A stretch of 64,000 bases of DNA from Burkholderiaceae bacterium (GCA_024235855.1 JACKLN010000001.1:372001-436000), one strand, 5' to 3'. Counted from the first letter of the stretch, positions 1 to 7,718 are shown. The notes: generated by a model not told the origin, from the sequence alone. Numbers and translations are program-made.

Positions 1-136
1 GCAGCGCGCCCGGGCCCGAGCCAGAGCCGCTACCCACGGCCTGGGCGTGCAGCGGCGCCACCGGCAGCGCGAGCGCGGCCGCCAGCAAGGTGCAGGCGGC
101 GCGACGCCAGAAGGGGGCCGTGCGGGAGCGTGTCAT
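1..136 (-). CDS. N-terminus of an exported protein (partial)
   Basis: Only the first 45 codons are inside the window; the gene continues past the left edge. The start is an ATG on the minus strand. The translation begins MTRSRTAPFWRRAACTLLAA, and a further hydrophobic stretch runs to a likely cleavage site after PLHAQA. This is a classic Sec signal peptide with a basic n-region and an Ala/Leu core. A Gly-Ser-Gly linker follows. The protein is therefore probably periplasmic or outer-membrane associated. It is divergent from moaC, with 49 bp between the starts. In related genomes an M48-type metalloprotease often lies here, but nothing visible proves that identity. Confidence 0.5.
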   Translation of the reverse strand, partial: MTRSRTAPFWRRAACTLLAAALALPVAPLHAQAVGSGSGSGPGAL

Positions 137-185
137 GCGATGGCTATCATGACAGCGCCGCATTGCCCGCATGTTTCCGCCGCCG

Positions 186-668
186 ATGACCTCACCGCTG
201 ACCCATTTCGACGCTGCCGGCCAGGCCCACATGGTGGACGTGGCGGCCAAGGACGTGACCCACCGCGTGGCGCGTGCCACCGGCAGCATCCGCATGCAGC
301 CGGCCACCTTTGCGCTGATCGCCGGCGGGCAGGCGAAGAAGGGCGACGTGATCGGCATCGCCCGCATTGCCGCCATCCAGGGTGCCAAGCGCACCGCCGA
401 CCTGGTGCCGCTGTGTCACCCGCTGCCGATCACGCGTGTGGTGGTGGACTTCGACCTCGACGAGGCCAGCAGCACCGTGCACTGCACGGCGCAGGTGGAG
501 ACCCTGGGCCGCACCGGCGTCGAGATGGAAGCCCTCTGTGCCGTGCAGGTGGGCCTGCTGACCGTCTACGACATGTGCAAGGCCGCCGACCGCGGCATGG
601 TGATCTCCGACGTGCGCCTGCTCGAGAAGCAGGGCGGGAAATCGGGGCACTGGGTGGCGGCCGGCTGA
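186..668 (+). CDS. moaC: Cyclic pyranopterin monophosphate synthase MoaC
   Basis: MoaC works with MoaA in the first step of molybdenum cofactor synthesis, rearranging the GTP-derived cyclic intermediate to cyclic pyranopterin monophosphate in the cytoplasm. The 160-residue product has the family's usual length. Catalytic features are visible: Lys51/52 in GGQAKKGD, His78 in LCHPLP, the acidic pair E113/E115 in GVEMEAL, and D129-K132 in YDMCK. An upstream in-frame ATG at 171 would add five residues (MFPPP). The ATG at 186 is preferred because homologues start close to the THFDAAGQAHMVDV segment. There is no clear Shine-Dalgarno sequence before either. It is convergent with the O-antigen-ligase gene, 4 bp away. 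No other moa genes are in the window. Confidence 0.95.
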   Translation: MTSPLTHFDAAGQAHMVDVAAKDVTHRVARATGSIRMQPATFALIAGGQAKKGDVIGIARIAAIQGAKRTADLVPLCHPLPITRVVVDFDLDEASSTVHCTAQVETLGRTGVEMEALCAVQVGLLTVYDMCKAADRGMVISDVRLLEKQGGKSGHWVAAG

Positions 669-672
669 ACCT

Positions 673-2370
673 TCAGGGCCGCTGCAGCGCGCGCCAGTCC
701 AGCGCCGGCGGCGGCTGACACGCCCAGGCACCGGGCGCGGACGCCGGGTCGTCGCACGGCGCGAAGAAGTCGCCGGCCCGCGCCGGGCCGAACTCGTGCA
801 GGCGTGCGGCCACCCAGCGGGCTTCGCCCACGCGGCCTTCGCGCGCCAGGGCTTCGGCCCAGGCGCGCATCAGCCGCGTGTCCAGCAGGTAGTGGCGCGC
901 ACCGTCGAAAGCGCCCAGGCCGTCGGGTTGCGGCAGGCCGGTGGTGGCCGCCGCATAGTCGCCGTGGTGCGCGAACAGCAGGCTGGCACGGCCGTCGGCG
1001 ATGCGCTGGGCCAGCGGCGCGGCGCCGGCGGGTGCCTCGAAGATGCGCACCACGCGCTGGTAGTCGGCCACCACGGCCAGCGCTGCCAGCACGGCTGCGG
1101 CGCCCAGGCCTGGGCGCAGCCTGGCGGCCACGGCCACGGCCGTTGCCGGTGACCGTTCGACCGCACCCACCGGCCGGCCAAGCGCAAAGCCCCACACCCA
1201 GGCCAGCGGCAGCAGGAAGTAGGCGTACCACAGCGGGTACTCGAGCAGGCTGTGCACACCGATCATGAGCGCGAACATCGCCGCACAGCGCTGCCACGGC
1301 GCCTGGGGGCCGGTTGCGGCGCGCAGCGCACGCCACAGGGCCCACCCCAGCAACACGCAGACGGCACCGCCCAGCGGCACGCCCAGTTCGGCCAGCAGGT
1401 GCAGCGGCAGGTTGTGCGCATGGTCGAAGAAGGCGGTCGGCCGCCCAGGGAACGGCGTCATCGACCAGGCGAGGTTGAACTCGCCGAAACCCACGCCGGT
1501 CCACGGCTGGCGGGCGATCAGCGCCCATGCATTGGCCCAGATGCCGAAGCGCGAGCTGGAGATGTCGGTCTCGCGCAGCCGGGCCTCGCCGCCGAAGGTC
1601 GCTCCCTCGGCATGCGCCCAGGCCCACATGACGCCCCAGGCCAGCCCATAGAGCAGCGGCGCGGCCACCAGCAGGCGGCGCACATCGCGCGCCAGCGCAC
1701 GGTCCACCAGGCCCCAGCTGGCCAGCAGCAGCACGCTGACCAGGCCCGTGCGCGAGGCCGTGAGCACCACCCCGGCGACCAGCGCGGCGAACATCGCCGC
1801 CGCCGGCCGGGGCCGCCAATGCCCCATCTGGCGCAGCGCCACGACGGCCAGTGCCGACCACATCAGCAGGCTGCTCAGGTGGTTGGGCTGGCGCAGGTTG
1901 CCCACCGCACGCCCCGGCAGGCCCGAACGTGCCAGCCATGTGCCATCAGGCCACGCCGGCGCAAACACCTGCACGGCGGCGATGGCCAGGTTGACGCCTC
2001 CGGCCACGACCCAGCCCCAGCAGAAGGCGGCGAACAGGGCCTGGGCCGACACGGTGGCGCGTGCCGACGCACCGGCGGCCACCATCACCACGGCAGCGGC
2101 CAACAGGCCCAGTGCCGACAGCGCCAGGCTGGACGGCAGGGTGCCTGGGCCCCACGACCAGACCACCCCCAACGCCACGCCACCCAGCGCCAGCCCCAGC
2201 GGCCAGGCCGGCCGCGCCGCGCGCCAGGCGCCGGCCGCCACCGCGGCGAACAGGCCCCAGACCGCCAGCGCCAGCGCCTGGTTGAGCAGCGTGGGTGAGG
2301 GCGGCGGGTTGTAGGCCAGCAGGGACGGCAAGGTGGCCGCGATGACGGCGGCCAGGCGCTGGACGGACAT
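673..2370 (-). CDS. PglL-family O-oligosaccharyltransferase / O-antigen ligase-like membrane protein
   Basis: The 565-residue polytopic inner-membrane protein has about a dozen hydrophobic segments. It carries the two signatures of the WaaL/Wzy/PglL superfamily: a GNLRQPNHLSS motif at about residues 157-167, and the periplasmic-loop motif DHAHNLPLHLLAE at 316-328, whose His residues are essential in studied PglL/WaaL enzymes. The cytosolic C-terminus (about 420-565) is the short helical Wzy_C_2-type tail typical of PglL. Such enzymes transfer lipid-linked glycans to Ser/Thr of pilins and other exported proteins. The start at the ATG for MSVQRL was chosen over a TTG five codons upstream that overlaps the vapC stop. 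It lies downstream of pilA, a second ligase and a TA pair on the same strand, suggesting a pilin or general O-glycosylation role. LPS O-antigen ligation is the alternative. Confidence 0.8.
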   Translation of the reverse strand: MSVQRLAAVIAATLPSLLAYNPPPSPTLLNQALALAVWGLFAAVAAGAWRAARPAWPLGLALGGVALGVVWSWGPGTLPSSLALSALGLLAAAVVMVAAGASARATVSAQALFAAFCWGWVVAGGVNLAIAAVQVFAPAWPDGTWLARSGLPGRAVGNLRQPNHLSSLLMWSALAVVALRQMGHWRPRPAAAMFAALVAGVVLTASRTGLVSVLLLASWGLVDRALARDVRRLLVAAPLLYGLAWGVMWAWAHAEGATFGGEARLRETDISSSRFGIWANAWALIARQPWTGVGFGEFNLAWSMTPFPGRPTAFFDHAHNLPLHLLAELGVPLGGAVCVLLGWALWRALRAATGPQAPWQRCAAMFALMIGVHSLLEYPLWYAYFLLPLAWVWGFALGRPVGAVERSPATAVAVAARLRPGLGAAAVLAALAVVADYQRVVRIFEAPAGAAPLAQRIADGRASLLFAHHGDYAAATTGLPQPDGLGAFDGARHYLLDTRLMRAWAEALAREGRVGEARWVAARLHEFGPARAGDFFAPCDDPASAPGAWACQPPPALDWRALQRP

Positions 2371-2381
2371 GCCGTTGCTGT

Positions 2382-2761
2382 TCAACCGTCGGACCGGGGA
2401 AAGAAGCGCACCTGCGGCAGGCCCTCGAAATGGGCATCCTGCGTATAGACGGTGGCGCCATGGCGCAGGGCCGTCGCGTAGATCAGTGCATCGGCCATCG
2501 GCAGTTTGCGCTCCAGGCTCAGCTTGGCCGCGCCTATGGCCAACGCCTCGTCCAGCGGGACAACCTGCCCGTGCTTCAGGACACCGATCACCTGTATCGC
2601 CCGGCTCTCGTCGAATGCCAGGGCAATCTTCTTGAACACCTCGTAGATCACGATGACCGGTACCAGCAGGTGCTCGGTGTCTTCGATGGCGGCAGCAACG
2701 TGTCCCGCACGAGGACTGTCAGCCAGGTACTCCGCCAGCCCGAGGTGTCAACGATGTTCAC
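2382..2761 (-). pseudogene. Frameshifted VapC-type PIN-domain toxin
   Basis: Read from a GTG that overlaps the vapB stop by 4 bp (GTGA), the frame starts VNIVDTSGW, the canonical PIN N-terminus with the first acidic residue. It then goes out of frame near position 2733. Inserting one base there would join it to the downstream frame, which encodes LADSPRAGHVAAAIEDT and then IYEVFKK...LSLERKLPMADALIYATA...VYTQDAHFEGL, i.e. the remaining PIN motifs including the MADALIYA and TQDAHFE acidic residues. The total span is 380 bp, one short of an intact 126-residue toxin. Either the toxin is inactivated by a 1-bp deletion, or this is a sequencing error. VapC toxins are ribonucleases that act on tRNA or rRNA. 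Confidence 0.8.
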
Positions 2762-2973
2762 GGTGCCAGGAGTCTGTCGTCATCGCGCTCGAAGTGCGTG
2801 TCCATGCCCTTGCACAGGCCGCGCGACTCCTGGACCGGCCGGACGGGAATGACCTCGATGCGATCGCCGAACTGGAGCACCTGCATGGGCATGCCGGGCG
2901 TCAGTTGCGTCGCTTCGTGGATGGCCTTGGGGATGACGACTTGGAACTTCGAGGACAAGGTCAGTTGGTTCAA
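2758..2973 (-). CDS. VapB/AbrB-type antitoxin
   Basis: The product is 71 residues long. Its N-terminal half (LTLSSKFQVVIPKAIHEA, then LTPGMPMQVLQFGDRIEVIPV) is the swapped-hairpin AbrB/MazE DNA-binding fold, and the C-terminal tail (about 50-71) is the toxin-binding part. The apparent start is a TTG, with GGAG about ten bases upstream; no in-frame ATG exists nearby. A perfect palindrome TCGTTGAACGA lies at 2990-3000, just upstream of the start, and could be the autoregulatory operator. The gene is translationally coupled to the damaged toxin gene through a GTGA overlap. If the toxin is truly dead, the antitoxin is an orphan that may still bind its own or related operators. Confidence 0.85.
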   Translation of the reverse strand: MNQLTLSSKFQVVIPKAIHEATQLTPGMPMQVLQFGDRIEVIPVRPVQESRGLCKGMDTHFERDDDRLLAP

Positions 2974-3151
2974 GGCAACGAACTCCCACTCGTTGAACGA
3001 ATTCTTTGCATCGATGCCGGAACCGGCGGATCAGACGGTCATCCTATCGCGGTCCAGTTGCCATCAAGAATCTGACCGACCTCTACTCACGTGATCCCGC
3101 ACACCTGAAGTCTCTTCCATCATCCCGGGTGCCCGGTCGGGCTCATGACAG

Positions 3152-4576
3152 TTAGAACCAGCCGTGGGACCAGAACCGAGGTGAGTTCTGTTCGCTTGGA
3201 TAGCGCACTCTGGCTGCTTCCAGGCTGCCAGGGAGGCCTGACCAATCGCGTGCGGTTATCACTGCCAGAGCTACCGGTTGGGACATGAGCACCAGAGCCA
3301 ACAACCAGCCCATCCAGACCGCAGGATCTGCCCAACGCGCCGGCGCTGATCGGTTGGCGCCGGTGGCTTGGACTTGCCATGCCCAGCCTGCTGCTACTGC
3401 GATCCAAACCTGAGATACCGGCATCACCGCATTGCCAGAAAAGAGGCCATCGACCAACACGGCGACAACAAGCGCCAAGCCGCCTGCAGCAGCCGGCTTG
3501 TGGCGGCTGGCGAGCCACAGGCGGTACATGAAGCCGGCAACGAGTATCGAGGCTAGAGCTAGGGCCACGGCCCCCCATTCAGCTGCGAATTGCAGCAGCA
3601 GGTTGTGAGGGTGTGCGACGATGCCATTGAATCGTTGCGCCAGATGCATGGGCCCTATGCCAAACCACGGTGCCTCGCACCATGCCGACCAGGCCCAGGC
3701 CCACAGCGCGATCCTGCTTTGGTCGCCGGCCAAATGGTTCATGGCATGGTCCACGGAGGGGGCTGCAACCCGACCCCAGGTCAACGGCCAGAGTTGGAAT
3801 ACCGCTAGATGGAGCACTAGGCCAACCACGACGCATGCGGTTGCCAATCGCAGCAGGCGAGTTGAGCGAGCGGCCCAAGATGCGGCCAGGACGCCAGACA
3901 AGCCAGCGACGACTGTGGCGCGGCCGAAGGTCAGCACGAGCAGAGCCAACGAACAGATCGCAGCCAGGATCGCTAGGCGACGAAGCCGCCGGTCGCTAGC
4001 TTCGGTCGCGACCAGTAAGCAAAGGAGCACGGCCACCGTCTGCACGTGGTTGAAGTGGCGCCGATTGGCGTAGCCGAAGATCAGCTCGCTGTGCTGTAGC
4101 GGCGCATCCGCAACGCCCGCCATCAGCGCCATGGTCAGTACTGCCACGGCATACAAGCCGGTAGCCGCGACAACAGCCCACTGCAAGAGCCGGCGCAGTC
4201 GGGGCTGTGCCAAGGCCACCGCCACCGTCACGGCCACTGCGATCAAGCCGAGGTAGGAGGCTGCTTCTCGCCATGCCATTTCCAACCGGTCCGCCCGCAG
4301 CGTAGTCACCGCTGCGGCCAGAAGCAGAAACATGACGGGCCATCGCAAGCGCGCGGCGGCAACAGTCGGCAACGCGGCCAAGCCACAGAAGGCCATCAGG
4401 CCAGTTTGAAGGGCCCGCGATACATCGTGCGGCGTCGCGTTGCCGCCCAGAACTGGCAGCAGCAGTGGCACCACACACAACCATGCCGCGACGGCAGTCG
4501 CCCCGGCAACCGGCGATGCCGCGAAGATAGAACCAATGTGAAAAGGGGCCCCGAAGGGCCCCTCTTGCCGGGTCAT
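3152..4576 (-). CDS. O-antigen ligase-like pilin glycosyltransferase candidate (TfpO/PilO type)
   Basis: The 474-residue polytopic membrane protein has about 11 hydrophobic segments. The Wzy_C signature sits late in the chain: SRIALWAWAWSAW (287-299), GIGPMHLAQRFN, then AHPHNLLLQFAAEWG (321-335) with the paired His expected for lipid-linked glycan ligases. A FGYANRRHFNHVQT motif (168-181) corresponds to the first periplasmic signature. It starts 13 bp downstream of the pilin stop codon, the arrangement of tfpO/pilO after pilA in Pseudomonas. That family attaches an O-antigen unit to the pilin's C-terminal serine, and this pilin ends in serine. The ATG at 4576 is chosen because longer starts overlap pilA. 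Base composition looks visibly more AT-rich than the neighbours, which hints at horizontal transfer. Confidence 0.75.
   Translation of the reverse strand: MTRQEGPFGAPFHIGSIFAASPVAGATAVAAWLCVVPLLLPVLGGNATPHDVSRALQTGLMAFCGLAALPTVAAARLRWPVMFLLLAAAVTTLRADRLEMAWREAASYLGLIAVAVTVAVALAQPRLRRLLQWAVVAATGLYAVAVLTMALMAGVADAPLQHSELIFGYANRRHFNHVQTVAVLLCLLVATEASDRRLRRLAILAAICSLALLVLTFGRATVVAGLSGVLAASWAARSTRLLRLATACVVVGLVLHLAVFQLWPLTWGRVAAPSVDHAMNHLAGDQSRIALWAWAWSAWCEAPWFGIGPMHLAQRFNGIVAHPHNLLLQFAAEWGAVALALASILVAGFMYRLWLASRHKPAAAGGLALVVAVLVDGLFSGNAVMPVSQVWIAVAAGWAWQVQATGANRSAPARWADPAVWMGWLLALVLMSQPVALAVITARDWSGLPGSLEAARVRYPSEQNSPRFWSHGWF
4541..4563 (-). terminator. Intrinsic terminator after pilA, inside the ligase start region
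   Basis: On the minus strand there is a perfect 8-bp stem, AGGGGCCC/GGGCCCCT, closed by a TTCG tetraloop and followed by TTTT. It lies 27 bp beyond the pilin stop codon. It is inside the first codons (about 5-12, encoding EGPFGAPF) of the downstream ligase frame if the ATG at 4576 is the start. It would strongly lower ligase transcription relative to pilin. Confidence 0.85.
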
Positions 4577-4589
4577 ATCCGAATCCAAA

Positions 4590-5027
4590 TCACGAGCGGA
4601 AGTTGGCTGGCACGTACTTGTTGCAGGCCGAGTCGGCGGCGCCACTCCAAGTCAGTGAGTCGCCAGCGCCAGGAACAGGCGTGAACGTGATTGCTGCGGC
4701 GGCGGCATCACACGCGGTATCGATGCCAGTGACATTCACGGTGATCACCCCACCAGCGACGGTCACCGACTCAACGACAGCAGACGTGATATCGGTAGGC
4801 GCGGCCAGCCCAGCAGCAGTATTGTCGATACCGGTCAACGTTCCGCTCGAAGCATACGCTTCCGAAACACCGGTCTTTGCGGCTGCGATGAAGCCAATGG
4901 CTTCAGTCATCTTGGCGCGCTTCGTGTAGTCCTGATACGCCGGTAGCGCCACGGCGGCCAGGATGCCGATGATCGCCACGACGATCATCAGTTCGATGAG
5001 GGTGAAACCTTGTTGAACGCGCTTCAT
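4590..5027 (-). CDS. pilA: Type IV major pilin (PilA-like)
   Basis: The 145-residue prepilin has the short leader MKRVQQG, cleaved by PilD after Gly7. The mature N-terminus is FTLIELMIVVAIIGILAA, with Glu at mature position 5, forming the conserved N-terminal helix. A globular domain follows. A C-terminal Cys pair (TACDAA and SACNKY) bounds the D-loop, and the tail ends PANFRS, so the last residue is serine. Structural subunit of type IV pili; assembled at the inner membrane and extended through an outer-membrane secretin encoded elsewhere. The start has GGAG about ten bases upstream. A sigma-54 promoter precedes it and an intrinsic terminator follows it. The C-terminal serine together with the adjacent ligase resembles the TfpO-type glycosylated pilins of Pseudomonas. 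Confidence 0.95.
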   Translation of the reverse strand: MKRVQQGFTLIELMIVVAIIGILAAVALPAYQDYTKRAKMTEAIGFIAAAKTGVSEAYASSGTLTGIDNTAAGLAAPTDITSAVVESVTVAGGVITVNVTGIDTACDAAAAAITFTPVPGAGDSLTWSGAADSACNKYVPANFRS

Positions 5028-5075
5028 GGATGACTCCTACGGGAGAGGTGTTGGGGGCAGGGACACCCCCATGAA

Positions 5076-5091
5076 TGCAGGGGCCGTGCCA
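5076..5091 (-). promoter_or_regulatory. Sigma-54 promoter of pilA
   Basis: The minus-strand sequence TGGCACGGCCCCTGCA matches the sigma-54 consensus TGGCACG-N4-TTGCA with a single mismatch (CTGCA for TTGCA). It keeps the invariant GG and GC with exactly 10 bp between them. The predicted transcription start would be about 12 bp downstream of the GC, leaving a leader of about 38 nt before the pilA ATG. PilR-dependent sigma-54 control of pilA is well known in Pseudomonas. The activator genes are not in this window. Confidence 0.85.
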
Positions 5092-5310
5092 GCTCGAAAC
5101 GGCCGCTGACGCGTGAGGTTTGCACGCGGACTGACGCATAACGTCACCCTTGGGCGACGGGACACGGCCGCGGGTGACAGTTCCGGTCACCCGTGGCCGG
5201 CGGGATGCGTTGCCGCCGGCGCCCACGGACACCGGGGGCCCGCGGCTGGCGTCGAGCCGTTGATGCGTTGATGCGGTGATGCATCTGCACCTCGGCATTG
5301 CACTCACCGC

Positions 5311-5573
5311 ATGCGAACAACCGTCGACCTGCCCGAACCGCTGCTGGCCGTGGCGCCACCTGGCCCGGCACACCGGCCGCAGCTTCAGCGCCACGGTGGC
5401 CGACCTGATGCAGCGCGGCCTGGAGTCCGGTGCGGGGGCCGATGCTGGAGGCTGCCCCACCACAGGCGGCCACAGGGATGCGCCTGCACCCGGTCACGGG
5501 CCCGCCACTGACGCGCAGCCGACGGGTCGTCACGCCGGAGGACGTGGCCAGCGCGCTCGAGGACATGGCGTGA
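5311..5573 (+). pseudogene. Decayed ribbon-helix-helix antitoxin (VapB-like)
   Basis: The start MRTTVDLPEPLL is typical of RHH-type VapB antitoxins. The frame is then lost: the middle segment HTGRSFSATVADLMQRGLE is found in the next frame, and the C-terminal LTRSRRVVTPEDVASALEDMA with its stop is in the third frame. At least two frameshifts are therefore needed to rebuild one antitoxin of about 85 residues. Its stop overlaps the toxin start as GTGA, the usual coupling, which supports the reconstruction. No function is expected. Confidence 0.75.
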
Positions 5574-6008
5574 GCCCGCGCGGCGCACGCCCGGTGCACC
5601 TGCTGGACGGCAACCTGCTGGTGGCGTTGACCGACACGGCCCATGTGCATCACAGGATCGCCAGCGCCCGGTTCGCCGGCCACGACGCGGCCGGATGGCC
5701 ACCTGCCCGATCACCCAGGGGGCACGCTGCTGCGGCTGCAGATGCAGCTGGGCGCGGCACGCGACCATCGGCGAGGCGCTGGCGGTGCTGGCAGCGTTGA
5801 CGTATGGCGCCCCGCGCCACACTTCTGGCCCGACAACCTGAGCTACGCGGAGGTGCGCATGCGGGGCGTGCACGGGCATTGCCAGGTCACGGACGCCTAC
5901 CTTGCAGCATTGGCCCGTCACCACGGCGGCCGGCTGGCGACGCTGGATGCCGGCCTGGCGGCGCTGCATGCGGACGCGGCGGTGACCGTGCCCCTGCTGC
6001 CTGACTGA
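5570..6008 (+). pseudogene. Decayed VapC-type PIN-domain toxin
   Basis: From the GTG at 5570 the reading is PVHLLDGNLLVALTDTAHVHH, a PIN N-terminus with the first acidic residue. The frame then shifts several times. ATCPITQG, GTLLRLQMQLGA and ATIGEALAVLAAL lie in different frames. The end, HFWPDNLSYAEVRMRGVHGH followed by QVTDAYLAALARHHGGRLATLD, is in the last one and carries the TDAYLA and LATLD acidic motifs. Several indels make this a clear relic paired with the broken antitoxin before it. It is unrelated to the nearer-intact AbrB-type vapBC at 2.4-3.0 kb. Confidence 0.75.
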
Positions 6009-6083
6009 CGCCACTGCTGGTGCAATTCAGGCTGAGAACTGGGTGAATTGATCCTGAGGCTCCGGCGGCCTGGCAGGCGACAG

Positions 6084-6101
6084 ACAGTCCGCAGGGACTG
6101 T
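6084..6101 (-). terminator. Hairpin downstream of the phosphodiesterase gene
   Basis: A perfect 7-bp inverted repeat, ACAGTCC/GGACTGT with a 4-base loop, begins 13 bp past the stop codon of the minus-strand gene. No clean T-run follows, so termination is plausible but not certain. It may serve as a bidirectional 3' end hairpin. Confidence 0.4.
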
Positions 6102-6114
6102 TCGTCGTCGTGGC

Positions 6115-6897
6115 TCAGCCCCCGTTGCCGACGGCGATGACCTGGCCGGTCTGCAGGGCGCGCAGCCGTCGCCCGCCGGCGAGCGGGGCCACCTCGGCCA
6201 TCACGGCGCGCACCTCGCCCGGCTTGATGTGCGTGATCCACACCTCGGCCGTCTCTGGCAAGGGTGCCAGTTCGTCGGCCAGCGTGGCCGGGCACAGGTG
6301 GCCGCTGATGCGCGCCAGCGTCTGTTCGTCGTTGCCGAAGGCCGTTTCGATGACCAGGGCGCGCAGGTCCAGCGCGGTCAGCCGCTGGCGCAGCACCGGG
6401 CACGGGCCGGTGTCGCCGGTGTAGACCCAGGCGCCACCGTCGTCGGCGTAGACGGCAAAGCCGCAGGCCGGCACGGTGTGGCTCGCGGGCAGCACTTCCA
6501 CCTGTCGCCCGCCCAGCGTCAGCACCTGGCCGACATCGAATGGCTCGAAGGCCAGCACCGGCTGCTCGGCCGTGGGCAGGCGCGTGAAGTCGGGCCAGAT
6601 GACGCCGTTGAACACGTGCTGCCGCAGGGCGTCCAGCGTTTCGCGCAGGGCGTGCACGCGCACGGGTGGGCGGCCGCGCCGACGTCGGGTGACGCTGTCG
6701 GCCAGCAGGCCGATGGCCAGCACGTGGTCCAGGTGCGAATGGCTGAGCACGATGTGGTCGACGGCCGCCATCTCGTCGAGCGAGAGGTCGCCGACGCCTG
6801 TGCCGGCATCGACCAGCAGGTGCTGATCGACCAGGAACGAGGTGGTTCGGCTGCCGGCGGCAATCGAACCCGAACAGCCGAGGACACGGATGCGCAT
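6115..6897 (-). CDS. Metallo-beta-lactamase-fold phosphodiesterase (class II cAMP phosphodiesterase-like)
   Basis: The 260-residue protein has an MBL-fold core. The metal-binding motif SHSHLDHV is at residues 52-59, a further acidic ligand is in YTGDTGPCP, and a late His is in ITHIKPGE. The spacing and the N-terminal MRIRVLGCSGSIAAGSRTTSFLVD are like class II 3',5'-cyclic-nucleotide phosphodiesterases, which hydrolyse cAMP, rather than beta-lactamases or glyoxalase II. It is the last member of a minus-strand run with an FHA protein, PP2C phosphatase and Ser/Thr kinase, so a signalling role fits. There is a 149-bp gap from the FHA gene, so it may also have its own promoter. The substrate is not proven by sequence. 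Confidence 0.75.
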   Translation of the reverse strand: MRIRVLGCSGSIAAGSRTTSFLVDQHLLVDAGTGVGDLSLDEMAAVDHIVLSHSHLDHVLAIGLLADSVTRRRRGRPPVRVHALRETLDALRQHVFNGVIWPDFTRLPTAEQPVLAFEPFDVGQVLTLGGRQVEVLPASHTVPACGFAVYADDGGAWVYTGDTGPCPVLRQRLTALDLRALVIETAFGNDEQTLARISGHLCPATLADELAPLPETAEVWITHIKPGEVRAVMAEVAPLAGGRRLRALQTGQVIAVGNGG

Positions 6898-7046
6898 GGA
6901 CCGAGGGACTCCTCGGGCGATTCTCGTTGGCCGGCGCTGGCGCCGGCGTCAGCTGGCAGAGGGACGCGTGACGCGCTTCACGTGACCCCGGATGCAGGTC
7001 GCCGGCGGCAACGCGCCGCAGGCGCGCCGGCCGTGGCGCCGGACCG

Positions 7047-7718
7047 TCAGGGGTGGATGAACTGCATCTGCGTGCCGGCGAGCTCGATCACGTCGCCGTT
7101 GCGCAGCGGGATCGAGTCGCTGGTCAATGGCACGCCATTGACGCTGGGGCGCGACGCACCTTCGACGTGGGCGAAGGCATAACCTCCGGGACGCCGGGTG
7201 ATGGAGGCCACCTGCACGCCAGGCTTGCCGACGGTGGTGACGACCTTGGTCAGCGCCACCTCGCGGCCGGCGGCCGCGCCATTGAGCACCTTGATGGTGG
7301 CCGGCTGCATGGACGGCACCTGGCCCCCCGCCAGCGACCCGAAGCCGGAGTTGGCATGCGCCGCGGCCCCCGCGGCGGCGGCCGCTGCTGCACCGGGCCG
7401 CATGATCATGGTCTTCTCGTACTCGCCACTTTCGTCGACGAGGTACTTGATCTTGTACTTGCCGATCTCGACGGTGTCGTTGTGCGCCAGCAACTGCTTC
7501 TTGATGGCCTTGCCGTTGATGTAGGTGCCGTTGGTGCTGTTGAGGTCCTCGATGAAGACGTCGGCACCCACCATCTGCAGCACGGCGTGCTCGCCGCTGA
7601 CGGCGAGGTTGTCGATCACGATGTCGTTGTACGGGCGACGGCCGAGCGTCGTCTTGTCCTTCGTGATCTGCACTTCCTTGATCACGACCCCGTCGAGCGA
7701 AACCACCAGCTTGCCCAT
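7047..7718 (-). CDS. FHA-domain protein
   Basis: The 223-residue protein begins MGKLVVSLDG behind a good GGGGAAA ribosome site; longer in-frame starts run into the phosphatase gene. The first FHA domain (about 20-95) is canonical: TLGRRPYNDIVIDN, SGEHAVLQ, NSTNGTYING, the Arg/Ser/His/Asn set that binds phosphothreonine. An Ala-rich linker follows. A second, degenerate FHA-like domain (about 140-223) has VGKPGVQVASITRR and SVNGVPL. It lies directly downstream of a PP2C phosphatase and a Ser/Thr kinase, so it is probably a substrate or adaptor that reads the kinase's phosphorylation. No membrane segment is visible. Confidence 0.9.
   Translation of the reverse strand: MGKLVVSLDGVVIKEVQITKDKTTLGRRPYNDIVIDNLAVSGEHAVLQMVGADVFIEDLNSTNGTYINGKAIKKQLLAHNDTVEIGKYKIKYLVDESGEYEKTMIMRPGAAAAAAAGAAAHANSGFGSLAGGQVPSMQPATIKVLNGAAAGREVALTKVVTTVGKPGVQVASITRRPGGYAFAHVEGASRPSVNGVPLTSDSIPLRNGDVIELAGTQMQFIHP

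Noticed and set aside
6900..6950. GC-rich inverted repeats between the FHA and phosphodiesterase genes as a terminator
   Set aside because: Hairpins such as GCCGGCGC/GCGCCGGC occur there but with no T-run, and similar ones are frequent by chance at this GC content.
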